Assembly: GCA_949361645.1 (NCBI GenBank)
Contig: OX442415.1
Coordinates: forward strand, 29,663,128 to 29,727,127
Direction: 5' to 3'
Length of the DNA: 64,000 bases
DNA from: Spongilla lacustris
Lineage: Eukaryota > Porifera > Demospongiae > Spongillida > Spongillidae
Under the pieces are notes generated by a model. The model ran no database searches and had not been told where the DNA came from. It saw nothing but the letters and a program-made list of their open reading frames with translations. Below, piece by piece: positions 43,531 through 57,100 of the stretch. The position numbers and the translations under genes are program-made. Every line of letters begins with the position of its first letter. Position 1 is the first letter of the stretch.

Positions 43531-45020
43531 AATAGAAACACATTGTCACCAGTCCGGCTTCCTCCAAGAGTTGTCATGCATAAATAAGAATGCACCTTTG
43601 AAACACACTGAAAGATCAGTTTTCCATCCTCCCCCTATTACTAGTATCCATGGGACTAGATGGACACAGTGAAGTAAGGAAGGAGCGTTAATAGGAATGG
43701 ACCAAACTGACTAGCGCTCTACCGGGGTAACAGACATGAAACGATTAAAAGAATTCACTGCAAATAGCAATTTAATCTTACCTATATACTCAGTGCTATG
43801 AATCGTCGATATCAATCCTCACGCCGCGCCAGTATAGCAATATAAACTTACTCGCTCTTCTATTTGCGTGCAGAATTGCTCAATAACTTTAATGCCCATA
43901 CCATAGTAGGGCTTCTATACCACTTATAGTATATAAAGTACAAGCCTTAATTAGCACCTTGCACCAGCATCATACATATGGGTGGTATGTCTGAGTGTAT
44001 TAGATGTAATTTACCATTGAATGGTTTATGATAAACCATGATAAACCATAAGTGTTGTTTCTCAACTGAGATATTCACAATACATGTAGTATCATTAAAA
44101 TCATAATAACGACTATTTTATCCCGCCCATGATTCAGGAACTGATTATAAGGCCTATACAGGGGACAGTAGAAGCCAGAAAAGATTGGAGTTCATGCAGT
44201 GATCCACTCCAACAGTATGACTGTCAGTTTAGTTCCTATTATTTAGCTACCTGAGTCCTGACCAATACTATCAGACACTACAGTGATCGGGTAGATAGAG
44301 TCATAGTAACTAAACTGGTATTAGGACACGCAAGCGAAGTTGGCTCATCTAGTGTTCAACCATATATGTTCCAGTGTACACACATTTATATGTACTATGA
44401 AAGCTTGCGACATGAACCATCGTAATTGCTGGCTAGCACTCCTATATAGTGATACACATATAAAAACATGTTGCGCTCACAGACAAACTGCATAAAAGAT
44501 GAGAGAAACAAGATTAAATAAAATTAATTATGTATAAGCATAGCATTTGTCAAAATTATACAGATTTTATACATGCATATTGCACTTGCTAAATGTAGGC
44601 CTGTATAATAATCCGAGATCCCTTATTTACTTACATGTACTTTTTAGTAAATTAGTGACTATACAAATCCTACATCACCAATTTAAAATCACGTGCATGC
44701 GCGTCACGTAAGATTGAGAACAAGATATATGTTATGCACGAACGTCTGAGACTGAGCACTCATCAGTTGTTCTACTTAACATGTAGCACTGAATTGTTTT
44801 CAGTCTTTTCAAGTGCATGAATCAGTATAGTAAGAAATTACATTGTACTTCATGCATGAATAGAAAAGATTGGAAGAAAGCTGAAGTGGGTACAGTATAG
44901 TATCTAAAGGACATGCAGGACGTACCCATTATGCGCTATACAGAGTCAGAGAAGCGGCTGATATACGAAAGCATTCGTCGCTAAGCCATGACTATGTTCT
45001 GCTGTATATAGGAGGGAAGA
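43531..45020. other. Unassigned AT-rich DNA
   Basis: No gene is recognised. Contains a TGGTTTATGATAAACCA hairpin near 44021-44050. Confidence 0.4.
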
Positions 45021-45029
45021 ACGAAGATG

Positions 45030-45509
45030 CAAGAGTGGTGCCTTTAACAGAAGAATATTGTTGGAACAAAGAGTATCACGCGTCCAGACCGCACCGAAGA
45101 CAAATTGAGGCACTACTGTACTGGCCGCACATGCATCTTAGAAAAAGGACTATGATAACTTTCCCATGTGGATACACAATGTAATAAGTATGAGAGGTAC
45201 ATGTACATACTGTATTTGGATTGCTGCACAAAATCTCTTTGTAGGTGACCAAATGTGATTCATGTCAAAGAACCAACTATTCAATCAAAGCCCCACACCT
45301 GCCATTGCAGCCCATAACCCCATAATCCCATAACTGCGTGGCAATCGGTACATAATTGTTGCAACAGACTACTTTTCGAAATGGCCAGAAGCTGCACCAT
45401 TGCAAAACAAAGAAGCTACAACAGTGGCACACTTTATGTACTCTTTGTACTGCCGATTTGGAGCATCAAACATAATCACTGACCAGGGCAGGGAGTTTAT
45501 CAATGAGGT
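45030..45509 (+). pseudogene. DDE integrase remnant (gypsy or GINGER-like)
   Basis: 45055-45120 gives EYCWNKEYHASRPHRRQIEA then LLYWPHM, an integrase HHCC-type zinc module. After a gap of about 120 bp with stops, VTKCDSCQRTN supplies the CxxC. After a frameshift, 45353-45507 reads YIIVATDYFSKWPEAAPL and GASNIITDQGREFINE, holding the first two catalytic Asp residues, then meets a GT. The third catalytic Glu region was not found. Such integrases belong to Ty3/gypsy or GINGER elements and to domesticated relatives (GIN1, KRBA2-like). The stop and frameshift between the modules mark it as decayed. Open stretches at 45735-46080 may be further exons but are not identifiable. Confidence 0.65.
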
Positions 45510-46439
45510 AACATTTGATTAACACGACTTCGCCAATGTTATATGTACTCACAGTCACACACAGCTGAAGTACCTCATATACACATATAACATTCAAATT
45601 ATAATTGGACGTTTTTTGAAATTTTCTTACCTAGATCGGTGAGTGTGTAGCAGAGAACTTGCCTTTGATATTTACTGTGAGTGTTATTTCACAAGCTTAA
45701 TGTTGTTATTCTAAACCCACAATATTTAAATTTACAGACAGACAGTCCTGAGCTTCGGTCTTGGCTAGCAGAATGGCTTGTTCAAAGGTAAGCTATAATG
45801 CACACAAGTTATAATTGTGCTAACACACATTCAACCCCGGCCCAAGAGCCCATGTCACATATTTCTGTTCAAGATATGGTGCTTACAGCCATGCTTGTAC
45901 CTCCAGATGTCACTACAGCTCTTCAGAAGGTGAATAGCACCCAAATGATTAAAATACAACTTTGGTTTTGAAACATTGATGCACATGCAGGTATTGGATC
46001 AGCAACTTGTCTTCATGTGTGAAGGAGTACAAAGTGACTTGCCTTATTCTACAAAGTGTGAGAAATACACAGTAAGCAAAACAATGTATAAAACATGCCA
46101 GTTATTATTATTTTTCATTTCGTATCATTACTTTTATATCATTGTTTTTGGGTTCTCCAAAGCAGCACATGTTATACACATATAAAGATTTAGTACCCAG
46201 TTTTAGACAACCTGCCAGAGATGTGCTTCTATGAAAATCATTTTTTTAAAACAACTAAAATTGTGGAAGGCAGGGAAAATTCCACCCTATGTCCACAAGT
46301 AAGCCAATACTGTGTGGATACTAACATTCTTGTCAATTTTGATTTATGACATGAAGATTACATTGAAGGATATTGTTCAAACATGCTCTAAAAAAGAGGT
46401 TTGTTTTCTGGGGGATCTATATGGCAGACTGAGCAGTAG

Positions 46440-46915
46440 GAGTAATCAATTCGCTTCAAATTCGGTTTGTAGGTAGAGAGGTCCTATACCTATCGATTTG
46501 TTCTGTTCGTTGATTTTTATGCCATCCATTACGGAGATACAGTTGAACAAACTACGTGCCCATTTTCGCGCTCGATTCGCGCCAATGATTAGGGCAAATT
46601 GCGTTCCGCTCAATGTATGGGGAGGCGGGGATTATAACATTGGCGCGAATCAAGCGGGAAAATGTGCACGTAGTTTGTTATGGCGGGTTTGAACCCAGTG
46701 GGGTATCGAACGTTGTAATACTCACACGGAGCAAGTGCAAGACTCCAAAATGTATTTTACCATAGAGAAATGGTGCAGTATGAAGTGTTAAAAATAGGAA
46801 GTTGATAGCGTTAACTGTTCGGAAGTTATAGCAAATCAAACGTAATGCATTTTTATTATACTTTTTAATAATACACGCTAGGTCCCTTTTCTCGTAAACT
46901 TTCCCATATACTCTA
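46440..46915. mobile_element. Foldback element C
   Basis: TTCAAATTCGGTTTGTAGGT, ATTACGGAGATACAGTTGAA and CAATGATTAGGGCAAATTGC match the centre of element A. The right end GCTAGGTCCCTTTTCTCGTAAACTTTCCCATATA matches its terminus. The left terminal part is missing, so it is a truncated copy with an internal palindrome (GGCGCGAATCAAGCGGGAAA against TTTTCGCGCTCGATTCGCGCC). Confidence 0.75.
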
Positions 46916-47943
46916 TATAGGAACAGCTCTTAGCTAATCTATTCACCAAACCTTCTACACCTATGGAGGCCTGGCCTGGTGCTTATTCATTGCCAGAGAA
47001 GATGAGGATGAATTCGATGCTAGCCATGGTAACATGGTGGCTTACATTCAGAAGAAGTGATTGCTTTTCAGCAAGTTTCATTATTATGCAGTGATCATAG
47101 AAATCTCTTCAGTTGGACTACATGGAAGTTATAACTTAAGGACGCTTTTGGAGGAAATATTTCATTGTGAATCAGGATCTATATGATAACTTTGAAGAAG
47201 ATATATACAGTGCATGCAAGTACTGTTTAAAGCAGATGAATATGTATAGTTCATTGCAAATTGTGCTGATGCTTGGTTCTTATGCCTGCATTGACCTGAC
47301 AATGGATGCATGCCTATGCCGGCAGTGTACAAAACAAGATGTTGAAATAGTGTATGAAGAATCATGCTATATAAGCTACAAACCTTTTGGTTTAATTGAA
47401 AGAACAGGTTCCTTTGGACTCAAGAACACCAACGGAAGCCACTCCTTTAGCAACGGCAAGGATTAAAGCCTGCTGTTTTCATTTTTCGATAATCAGTTGC
47501 ACTTGCTGTGCGCTTGTATGGATCATAGGAATACTGTGCCATCATGAGATCCGGGTCTATTTGATTAACAATCCTCCAAAACACGCCTTCAACCCTCAAC
47601 GAGTTCATGATATGTTCAGTGAAACTAATTTTTTTTTTTTTTTAAACGTAACCTGACACGTGTGTACTGACTTTTAATTACAATCGTTAATTTATCAGTT
47701 CATGTTCATCACAATTTATAATTATATGACAAAAGACCATCCTGAAAGAGCTACATGTAGGACAAAGAGGGACACATAAATAAGAATGAAGTATAAAGCG
47801 TACAATGTAAATCATGTGATACATGTACACGTACCGTACGCTTATTTTTACTGCACACACTTATCACCTCGGATCATATTTAGTAACACACCATATATAC
47901 GAGCTTAACAGGGCAAGGACTGGTTTCATGCAAGTTAATAAAA
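46916..47943. other. Unassigned DNA
   Basis: Plus frames at 46920-47060, 47167-47466 and 47396-47656 have no recognised motifs. The 46920 stretch (QLLANLFTKPSTPMEAWP) is preceded by an AG and could be an exon, but nothing confirms it. Confidence 0.35.
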
Positions 47944-48072
47944 CCCGGACCACTTTTGGCAACCCGGACCAAATTTGGCAGCCAAAAGTGGTCAGGGGTC
48001 GGACCAATTTTGGCAGCGAAAAGTGGTCCGCCCGGACCACTTTTTGCCCGGACCAATTTTCGCGTGACAGTA
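47944..48072 (-). repeat. GGTCCGG-rich repeat, copy 2
   Basis: Reverse complement of 41481-41620, ending ATTTTCGCGTGACAGTAC. It directly adjoins segmental repeat Y. Confidence 0.85.
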
Positions 48073-48123
48073 CGCAAAACAAAAACTGTCCCGGTTGAGT
48101 TTATTATCCGCCAGTATAGAGAT

Positions 48124-48595
48124 ATAAATAAGTGTGCTCTTGAGATGAACAACTATTTTCATTCTAAATAGCAACAATGCATTGGTTGTGCAAATGCGCA
48201 TCAGTAATGCCCGTATGGATACATGCACTGATTAAACATGAATATTTGGCTTGAAAAGAACCTGCGTGGGCATCATCGAATTGCAATTTTACAACGACAG
48301 GAATAGAATAATTAGTTCAATCTTCAACGTAATGTCATTTACAACTTAGTAGATCGAAGAATGGGGTGTGCAATAAATAGGGTAGTCACAAATTATTTTA
48401 TTGTAAGGAATAGCTATGTGCTTTTGCTTTGTAGACAAAGAATCCAATTAAGCCTACTTAGTTAAAATATAATGATACATTTATTTAAGCTTGTGTGTTC
48501 TTTTTCATGCAGACCAACACAAAACGCCTGGGTATTTAAAGTACCCTTTGGGCATCATCCAAACGTCCTCATACTTTGGTAATAAGTTCATGGTA
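48124..48595 (-). repeat. Segmental repeat Y, copy 1 (inverted)
   Basis: Reverse complement of 60812-61333. Landmarks are CTTGAGATGAA, CGAAGAATGGGGTGTGCAATAAAT, GACCAACACAAAACGCCTGG and CCCTTTGGGCATC. Divergence is moderate with several indels. Confidence 0.75.
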
Positions 48596-49818
48596 AGTTT
48601 TCTTGCGTTTAATTAAACACTTTTGACAGCATGAATTATTACTACAAGGCAAATTGGTAACTCGAGGCTCCACCTCGTCTGTAACTTATACCAATTGCAA
48701 GGTCAGGCAGATGAAAACATTTACTGATTGAAGCAGAGAAGAGGAAATTTTGTACATGATAAAAATCCTAAATACACACCTCAGCTATACCTTTGACATC
48801 GCTAAGTTCAAAATAAAGCCTGTGTTTCAGCAGAGCCCGGGCAGCAGAGCATAGAAAGCATACTGAAAATGATCCCAAGTGGGTGGGGCCTGAGGAGTGA
48901 GGACCAGAGGCACTGATGACATTTTCACAGGTGGCTTCTCGTTTAGCCGTTTGCGTTATAACACTACCAAATCAAAAGTAGCAGCTATATATGGCCGCCT
49001 CAGCCTATAGGTTAGAGCTAACGCTTGAACCACCAATGTCCGTTCATACCACCAAACACTATGAAGAGTACTCAGTTGTTTGTGTGTTCTGTGGTCAACA
49101 ATTGTATTGTATATTATTGGATTATACCAGTACCATTCATTGCCTCACTGAGCTCCTCTGGCTCTGGTCCATTATCCCAAGAACCTGTCTCTGCGATCCG
49201 TGAATCAAGCGACCCCTTTTGGTGATACGCGGCTGGTATGCTTACATTTTTTTAAATGTGGCAACCGTTGCTACCCTCCATTTTGCTTACACATGGCAAT
49301 GCTGACGAGCAAACGGCCGACTTTAGTTTTGCCTTCAAAATTCGATCAATGAAACTTTTCTAGATCGCTTACAATGATCATGACTATGTGGGCGGGTGGA
49401 TCCGTATGAAACATGCCAACTCTCATAACCGTCGATCGACCCTTTGTGTTTTTCTACTCTACATGTAACTATGGTACGGTGTGGCCGCCTCAGGAGGCAG
49501 GACTCGCTTCCCAAGTTTGTTTACGGATCGATCGATCCCAGACCCTCGCGGTCATCGGACCGATTGTCCAGCTGGCCCCTATACAACGTTTTTCATTTAC
49601 TGAATGTATTTTTTTTTGCTGAAATAAAGTGGCCCGGTTAAAACCGTGGACGACAATCCAGTTCTTATAGCTCCATTATCTATGTTATAAATTTAGTAAC
49701 ATACATCATAGTGACGTAATTATCCTATGTTATAATTATACATGTACATGTAGTGACGTCCAAACTATTAAGTCATTGCTATGGTCCAGTTTGCAAGGCT
49801 GTCAGTATCTGATCGTAA
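48596..49818. other. Unassigned DNA
   Basis: No gene is supported. Short frames at 48991-49225 and 49413-49641 lack motifs. Confidence 0.35.
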
Positions 49819-49955
49819 TGGCGTATAAGTCCATACCTCGCCCCTATGATCCGGAGTACCGGATATTCGTACGTGAAACTGAGATCGTACTTAAATATAT
49901 GTATACGAACCCTTCCCGATCCTTAACTAACCTGTTGCATTTCACTACTGTATAG

Positions 49956-51109
49956 GAACGTGACATGAAGCTACTAGATGTTGCAAGTGATGGCAAGACG
50001 GAGGAGGTGGTCAGACTTCTCGACCAGGGTGCTAACATTGAGGCTACTGATCAGGCAAGCCATTTGTCAGATGTTAGCAGATATTTGGGGCGGGTCTGAT
50101 CGATCTAGTACGTTATAGGATGCACGCGTTTCACCGGGAAGGGGTTGGGCGGGGTCATCCACTCACCACAGGTGGAGAGGGAGGGAATAAGGAACTTGAA
50201 CCAAAGGCGTGCTCTATATTTAGATTATAAAACGACTGTTTTATATTCTATTAAGCATTGAAAACGTGTAGCATTTGGTCTTTTACCACGCCCATTAAAG
50301 CAACTTTAATAAGTCGACCTGCAGCAATTGGACAGCCTTCACGCTGCCATATTGATCAGAAGGCTTTCACTTTATCATGCATTTAAAAAAATGTAGTAGT
50401 TTTTGCCATTTTGGAATAAAATGTAGATTTAAAATTACATGCCTGCCAAACTGATGAAGAACACTGCTGACTCCACCCCTGACTCCACCCCTGACTCCAC
50501 CCCTACCTGAAATCCACGTATTTGTAACCCCATAGCCAGCCAGCTCCTCACATGGAGGATGATGAGGTGACCTCTTAGTGTGGTAACCAATGCAAGCTTG
50601 GCTCAGTGTCCTGGCACATTAGTGATGTGGGTGTGTGCCCTTTTGGTTATTCATGTAGTACAACCCATGCCTGGGTTAATTGGGGGCAGCCCTTTGGATA
50701 GTGTACATTGTACTAGTACTGTAGTGAGAACGTGTGGATGAAGCCTATGAATATTGTATGACCTCGTGTAAGCCGCCCACTCAGTAACATCCCACTACAA
50801 TTCAAAAGTATTATATTTTATTGATGTCTGGGAACGAGGCACAATTATGATTATATGCTTACATGTATCTTTGCAGGGTGGATGTACCGCACTGGTGTGG
50901 GCATCGCGTAGGGGCCATGTTGAGAGTGTGCAGCTGCTGTTGGAGAGGGGTGCCCAGGTTAACCATCAGAAAAATGTAAGTGCTGCTTGAGACGAGACCA
51001 GTATACTGTCATGTTTTCTTAGTATATATATTGACCTCACTTCATGTATATATTGGGTGTGAATTTTTATGATGATGCCCTGTGCCTAAATGTCTTCCTA
51101 CTTTCTAAA

Positions 51110-51174
<65 letters not shown>

Positions 51175-54100
51175 TTTGCATGTGTGTGTATCGTTTGTAT
51201 TGACAAAAGAATATACTGATATTGTAATAATACATAATTGTATATATATTTATTATGGTGCTATTATTAATTATATTAATAGGATGGACAGACTCCACTA
51301 ATGAGGGCGTCACAAGGGGGGCATGTTGGATGTGTGAAGCTGCTGTTGGATATGGGTGCCGAGGTCAACCATATTGATAAGGTGAGCCTCATAGATCACA
51401 CAGCAGTGGATTGCTTTTTAAGTGTGCAACAAATATATTGATCAAAATAACTGCGTTGTAATGAACAGCATAAACCAATAACCCTTATTCCAAACACCGG
51501 CAAAACACGTTTAACTATTACTGGAAGGCTTCACAGCCTTGCTTACAGCATGTTATGCTATATATTTGTTTCATCATCAGTTCAATTTTTTTGTATAACT
51601 GTAACCTCATGTGTGTAATGTTATGTTAGTTATGTAATATGCGCTCATGTCATATGCATAACCGCTTGCGTGCCTTACTATGCAGGAGATGTAGGCCTAC
51701 TGCTCCTTCCTCCCTCCCAGTTCCTTCCTCATTCCTCCCTCCTTCACTCGACAACATAACTTTTTGTGCAGCATCGCCTGTGCATGCAGCCAATGTAATC
51801 ATCACACATGCACACAATAGACAGAAATGTAGAACAAGTGTACATGTACATGTACATGTACATACGTCTTTTGGTCACTGCTGTAGGCCATCATCTGGTT
51901 CTGATGTTAAGGAATGACCCATTCTGATTGTGTAGAAGACAGTTGATACAATTCGCAACACGTACACGTTCTTCGAAATTCTTCAACAATTCACGCGTGT
52001 CTTACATAACAAAGATACATTAATAATCAATCAGTTCAGCCAATGACAAGTATCACAACAGATTAGACAAAATGTACATAGAGCATCAGTATACATATTA
52101 GATGAATCGATTGCACTTTGAAATGACTCCAGAGGGAGCAGCTTCCATCTCATTCATTGCATTTAGCTGATGGAAATGTGGCATAGACTAAGACATGTAT
52201 ACTTATTTTACAGAACGGAAAGACCCCTCTGATGTTGGCATCAGGTGGGGGGCATGTTGAGTGTGTGCAGCTGCTGTTGGATAAGGGTGCCCAGGTCAAC
52301 GATCAGGATATGGTGAGTGTCCATGGAAGTGGAGGACGTTGATGGATTTAGATGCTTAAATATGGTTAGCTTTCCACACATGGCATATTTATGGACTCCC
52401 TAGTGATGGATTGCATGCTCTGTGTAAAAGGAAAAGGGTTAGTAAAGCATGTTGCCAAAATTGAAGCCAAGGGAGAAAAGCTGATCTCATGTCGGATACT
52501 GTAAAGAGGGCATGTGTGATTGTCCACTTTATTAATACTGTACTTGATGTATACTGATATTGATAAATATCCACCAAAAGAATTTATATATCAACTACCA
52601 CGATCTCAGAATACTGCAATCATACCCTTAGTAGAGCGTTGTAATTGTGCTCTGGGAATGAGACACGTAATGATGTGCACTTATCTCTACAGAATCAGCA
52701 GACAGCACTGATAGAGGCATCACGCTGGGGGTATTTTGGTTGTATGCAGCTGCTGTTGGATAGGGGTGCTCAGGTCAACCATCAGAATGAGGTGAGCACA
52801 GAGTTAGCTGTATTGTGAATTTTTGAGATTGAATGAAAAAAATTATCTTGAGTTAGATCCATCTAAAACCACTCTTTGCATTCTCAAGTTACATACCTCG
52901 GAAACGTATGATGTACTTATACTGGTATGTGGCTATGGTGTACTTGAGGTGGCAAGTACGATAATTCAGAATGCAAATGACCTACCCGCCGAGTGGTTCT
53001 GCTAACATGCCATTTCATTCACTGTAAAATTAAATGATGGTCTGGGAACAAGGCACATTGGTGGCACTCCATGTGCTTACATGTGCCTTCTCTTTACAGG
53101 GTGGGCAGACAGCACTAATAAAGGCATCGCATGTTGTGGGGCATGATGCTGGGTGTGTGCAGCTGCTGTTGGATAGGGGTGCCCAGCTCAACCATCAGGA
53201 TAAGGTGAGTGTAGTTTGAGAGCACCCTGCAGGGTACAAGCTTACTACTTTGATAGGTCTGGCTTGAGATAAGATTGGTTGAGATGTGTGTTGTCATGCC
53301 ATATTGAAATTTTTCTGTAGAGTGGTGCTTCAGACTTTGCATTCTAAAGAAATGTTCATTCTCCCAGTGACTGCTACCATTTTTGCATCACATAATGTAT
53401 GGGAAAAGGTGCTTTTCCAACATTGTGCATTGCAATTTAACAGGTCAGCGTTCCATGTCCAAAGGTGTTATGAAAAATGGCCTGCAATTTAACATGGAAA
53501 GGCAGAGTTCAAATAGTCATTCAATAAACATTCACTGTTAAACATGCCATGATATGCAATTGAGGATCTCTAATGCATACTGTAAGGGTGCTGATTGTGA
53601 CAAAATGAGACAGAATAGTCAAAAGTGAGACTTAAACATGGTCTTTTCAACTGCAGATGGGATGGCATGTGAATGTTCAACTTCCTACTGTAGGCTATGT
53701 CTATTAAACAAGCAATCCATGCATACTTCCTTGTTAGTAGATGGTTAAGAACAGGAGTACTCTTGTGCAGCACTGCACCATCCCATTACCATCCCGTCAC
53801 AGTCCCATCACCATGCCATTTATTGGCATGCATTGCAGATGAGGGTAGGGTACCACCAGTTTTACGACATATGCTTCGATTACTGCCCTACTTATCCTGC
53901 GTGCTAATACTTGATATAATGCATTGTGATGTTTTGCTGTTGTGCATGTGTCACTGTTCCTACTTGTGCACACTATATCAATCAAAACAAATTCCGCTTC
54001 ACCAATTGCAAGTATCCCCAAGCTAAAACTAACTCCCCCCTGGTAGACGTATTTTAGTCTTTGATAACATTGAGGTCATTAATCCACCCACCAGGATGGT

Positions 54101-57100
54101 AATACAGCTTTACATCTGGCTGCCAAACATGATTACAGTTACAATGTACAAGTGCTCATGTCCCAGCCTGGTATTGACATCAATCTGAAGAACAATGAAG
54201 GAAGGACAGCCATGATGGATGCTGGGTACGGATCCCGTGCTGTGTACAACCAGGTGTTGAAAACATGCAAAGACTTCCTTGCTGATTCGTATGGAAAGGT
54301 TGTGCTCTGTGGCAATTCAGGTGCTGGGAAGAATATGTTGACGCAGGTGAGCAGAATGTTGTATGGCCTGGGGACATGGCAACGTGTCTCAAGATTTGTA
54401 ATCATGCATCTTATTATGTATGTCTGTTCTAATTAAAGGCCATCATTAAACTATCCCAGCCAATGACAACAACTACTCGTCTTGGGAAAGTGAGTACGTA
54501 TTGGAGTGTAGTGTGTGGGGACCATTAGGGCCACACTTGTTTTGTAATACATGTATTAGAACTCATGTTATATATGAATGGCTACTGATTGGGGAAGCTG
54601 AGGGGGGAGCAAAATGATTCACATCAAAATTCCTTAAATGAGGTACATATAGGACTGAGGGGAGTGTAGCTGCAATCATCCTAATTATCTTGTGCTTTGT
54701 GTCTGTACCATTAAAACCCTTAAATGGCCAAATGGCAATACTTTTTTTTTGCTGTGCAATGAGGTATACAATTATACCATTGGTTGCACTGCGTATTCAT
54801 ATGATAAACCATTAATTAACTAACTTGAAGCCTAGTGCATCCTTTTTGTTTGGTGGAGGAGGTGTGAGGCAACAGAGGTCATCCAAGAGTAAGTCATAAT
54901 CACGTCCACAAACAGAAATGTAAGGGGCTAGTATAAAAAGCTTATGAAGCCCTACATGCATGAAAAGCTATGAAGATAAAGCATGCAATGTTAGGTGGTG
55001 TTGTAAAGGACTGAACGCACCACCCGACCAAGTAAATACCCTCAATGACAGAGAAACGGCAACTCTGAACGATAATATTGCACAAGCATCATCAATACAC
55101 ACTCCATTCACATATATAGGTGTGCACAATAATGTGGCTAGGACAAAGTGCCCCCTTGCTGCGCTACACCGCGGGGTGTCTTCGGCCCGCGCACAATACA
55201 ACAATAGGGCCGTGGGGAAAATCCCCATTACAACATAAACTGTTCAGTCCGCCACAGCTGTTAGCAAACTCAATGATCTACGTTAATGCTATGCTAGAGC
55301 TATTGTTTTTATCCCTGGATGACTTGACATTAATAGATCGGAATGATCTTTACTAATCTATCATACGTTAACCAATGCATAATGCAGATCTACTTTGTAT
55401 GTACATCAGCACCCCATCCCTATAACATATCAACTCTAACTCAAGAAATGGGACTTTAAAAACTGAACTGTTGTCATTTACATATGTCAAGGGCCCAATG
55501 TAATGATGTAATATCACGTGACGTATGAGAAACCAATTCAATAAGTGCATTGTAAATTACTTGCATGACTAGTAAAATATTGTTTATTTTTAGCATATTT
55601 TTGGATGGCAAGATGTGGTAGAATCCTCTACTGCTGGAATCATTCCCCATCAAGTTGACAGTGCCTCAAGCAATATGGTTATCTATGACCTGGTCAGACA
55701 TCAGCAGTACTTCAACAGCCACCCTGCTTATTTGGAGGCCATATCCCTCCACAACCCAGCCACCTTCCTTCTCCTGCAGGACATAAGGAAGGACTCTGAA
55801 GCCATCACCAGGGAAGTCTACTACTGGTCTGCAATGATTGATGGTGTGTGCCACAAGTGTCCCCAGAAGTCATCAGTCATAGTGGTGGGCACACATGCTG
55901 ACCTGCTAACACCAGAGCAGGTGACCACAAAACTGAGCCACCTACAGTCAGCTGCTGAGGCAGCCATTAGACATCAAACATTAGTAAAGGTTGTAGCCCA
56001 GAACCTTACAAGGATAGGCAGTGATGGAATGGATCAGCTGATGAACCTGCTGCATGAAACAAACAAAGCTGTCATAAGTATGTGTCCACCTATTCCCACC
56101 CATTGCAGCCTGTTGCTTGCCTTCTTTAATGAGAAGCTACCTCCTGATGTTGATGCCATATCCTTCTCTAACCTTCTTGAGCAACTAAAGGCAGATCCAG
56201 ACAAGGTCATACAACCTGATGTCCCTCAACTCATCCCAATTCTAAAGACCTTGTCAGAAAAGGGTTTGATTGTCTTTATTGCATCTGAAGATGTCCTTAA
56301 TAGCTGGATAGTCCTTCACAAAGAGATTATCCTTAAGAAGGTCAATGGTGCTTTTTCTGCAGACCCCTTTCTTAAGGAATATAACCATCTAGTAAGCAAT
56401 ACCGGGATAGTGCCCAGATCAGTACTTGAAAAGGCATTCCCAGAGTACAACATTGAAATGATAACTCAGTTTATGATTCACTTTGAGTTGTGTCAACCAG
56501 TGAACCTATCCCAAGTTGATACAAACATGGCACCTGAAGGCTCATCCAACCCAGACCTTGGTCCCCTCCTCTTCTTCCCAGCTCTTGTCAATGTTGGTAG
56601 GCCTAGTAGTGCCAACGTTCCCTGTGGCAGTTTTGGCTGGTCCATGATTGTCAAGTCTTCCCACCAATTCTTCACACCACGCTTTCTTCATGTCCTTCTT
56701 CGTAGACTACCCTTTGAGTTTGCATTAGTTACGGTACAAATTGTACCACATTTTTTGTCTCCAAGCCACAGTAGGAGCAGGGACTTAAAGTGGCTTAGTG
56801 AGACAGGGGTGACCACTATCATTGAGATGAATGAGGTGGCCAGAACTCACCACTTCCATTGCAATCCTGGCTGTGATGTGTGGAGCAGGGGTGTAAAGTG
56901 GCTTAGTGAGACAGGGGTGACCATCATTGTCGAAATGGATGAGATGTTCCAGTCCCTCTCCATGGCTATGTCCTCACCTGACAGGACAGACCCCAAGTAC
57001 CTAGAGTTAGCACACTCTGTTCTTGCAGTGCTTAAGAAAACTTGTCAGGAATTCTGTCCACATGTAGAGGTGATAGAGATAATCTCCTGTCCTCCTGAAG

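Noticed and set aside
54831..54888. Possible extra Roc exon (PSASFLFGGGG)
   Set aside because: Its 58-bp length breaks the phase between exons 8 and 9 of the ankyrin-Roc-COR-Death gene, whereas joining those two directly keeps the frame.
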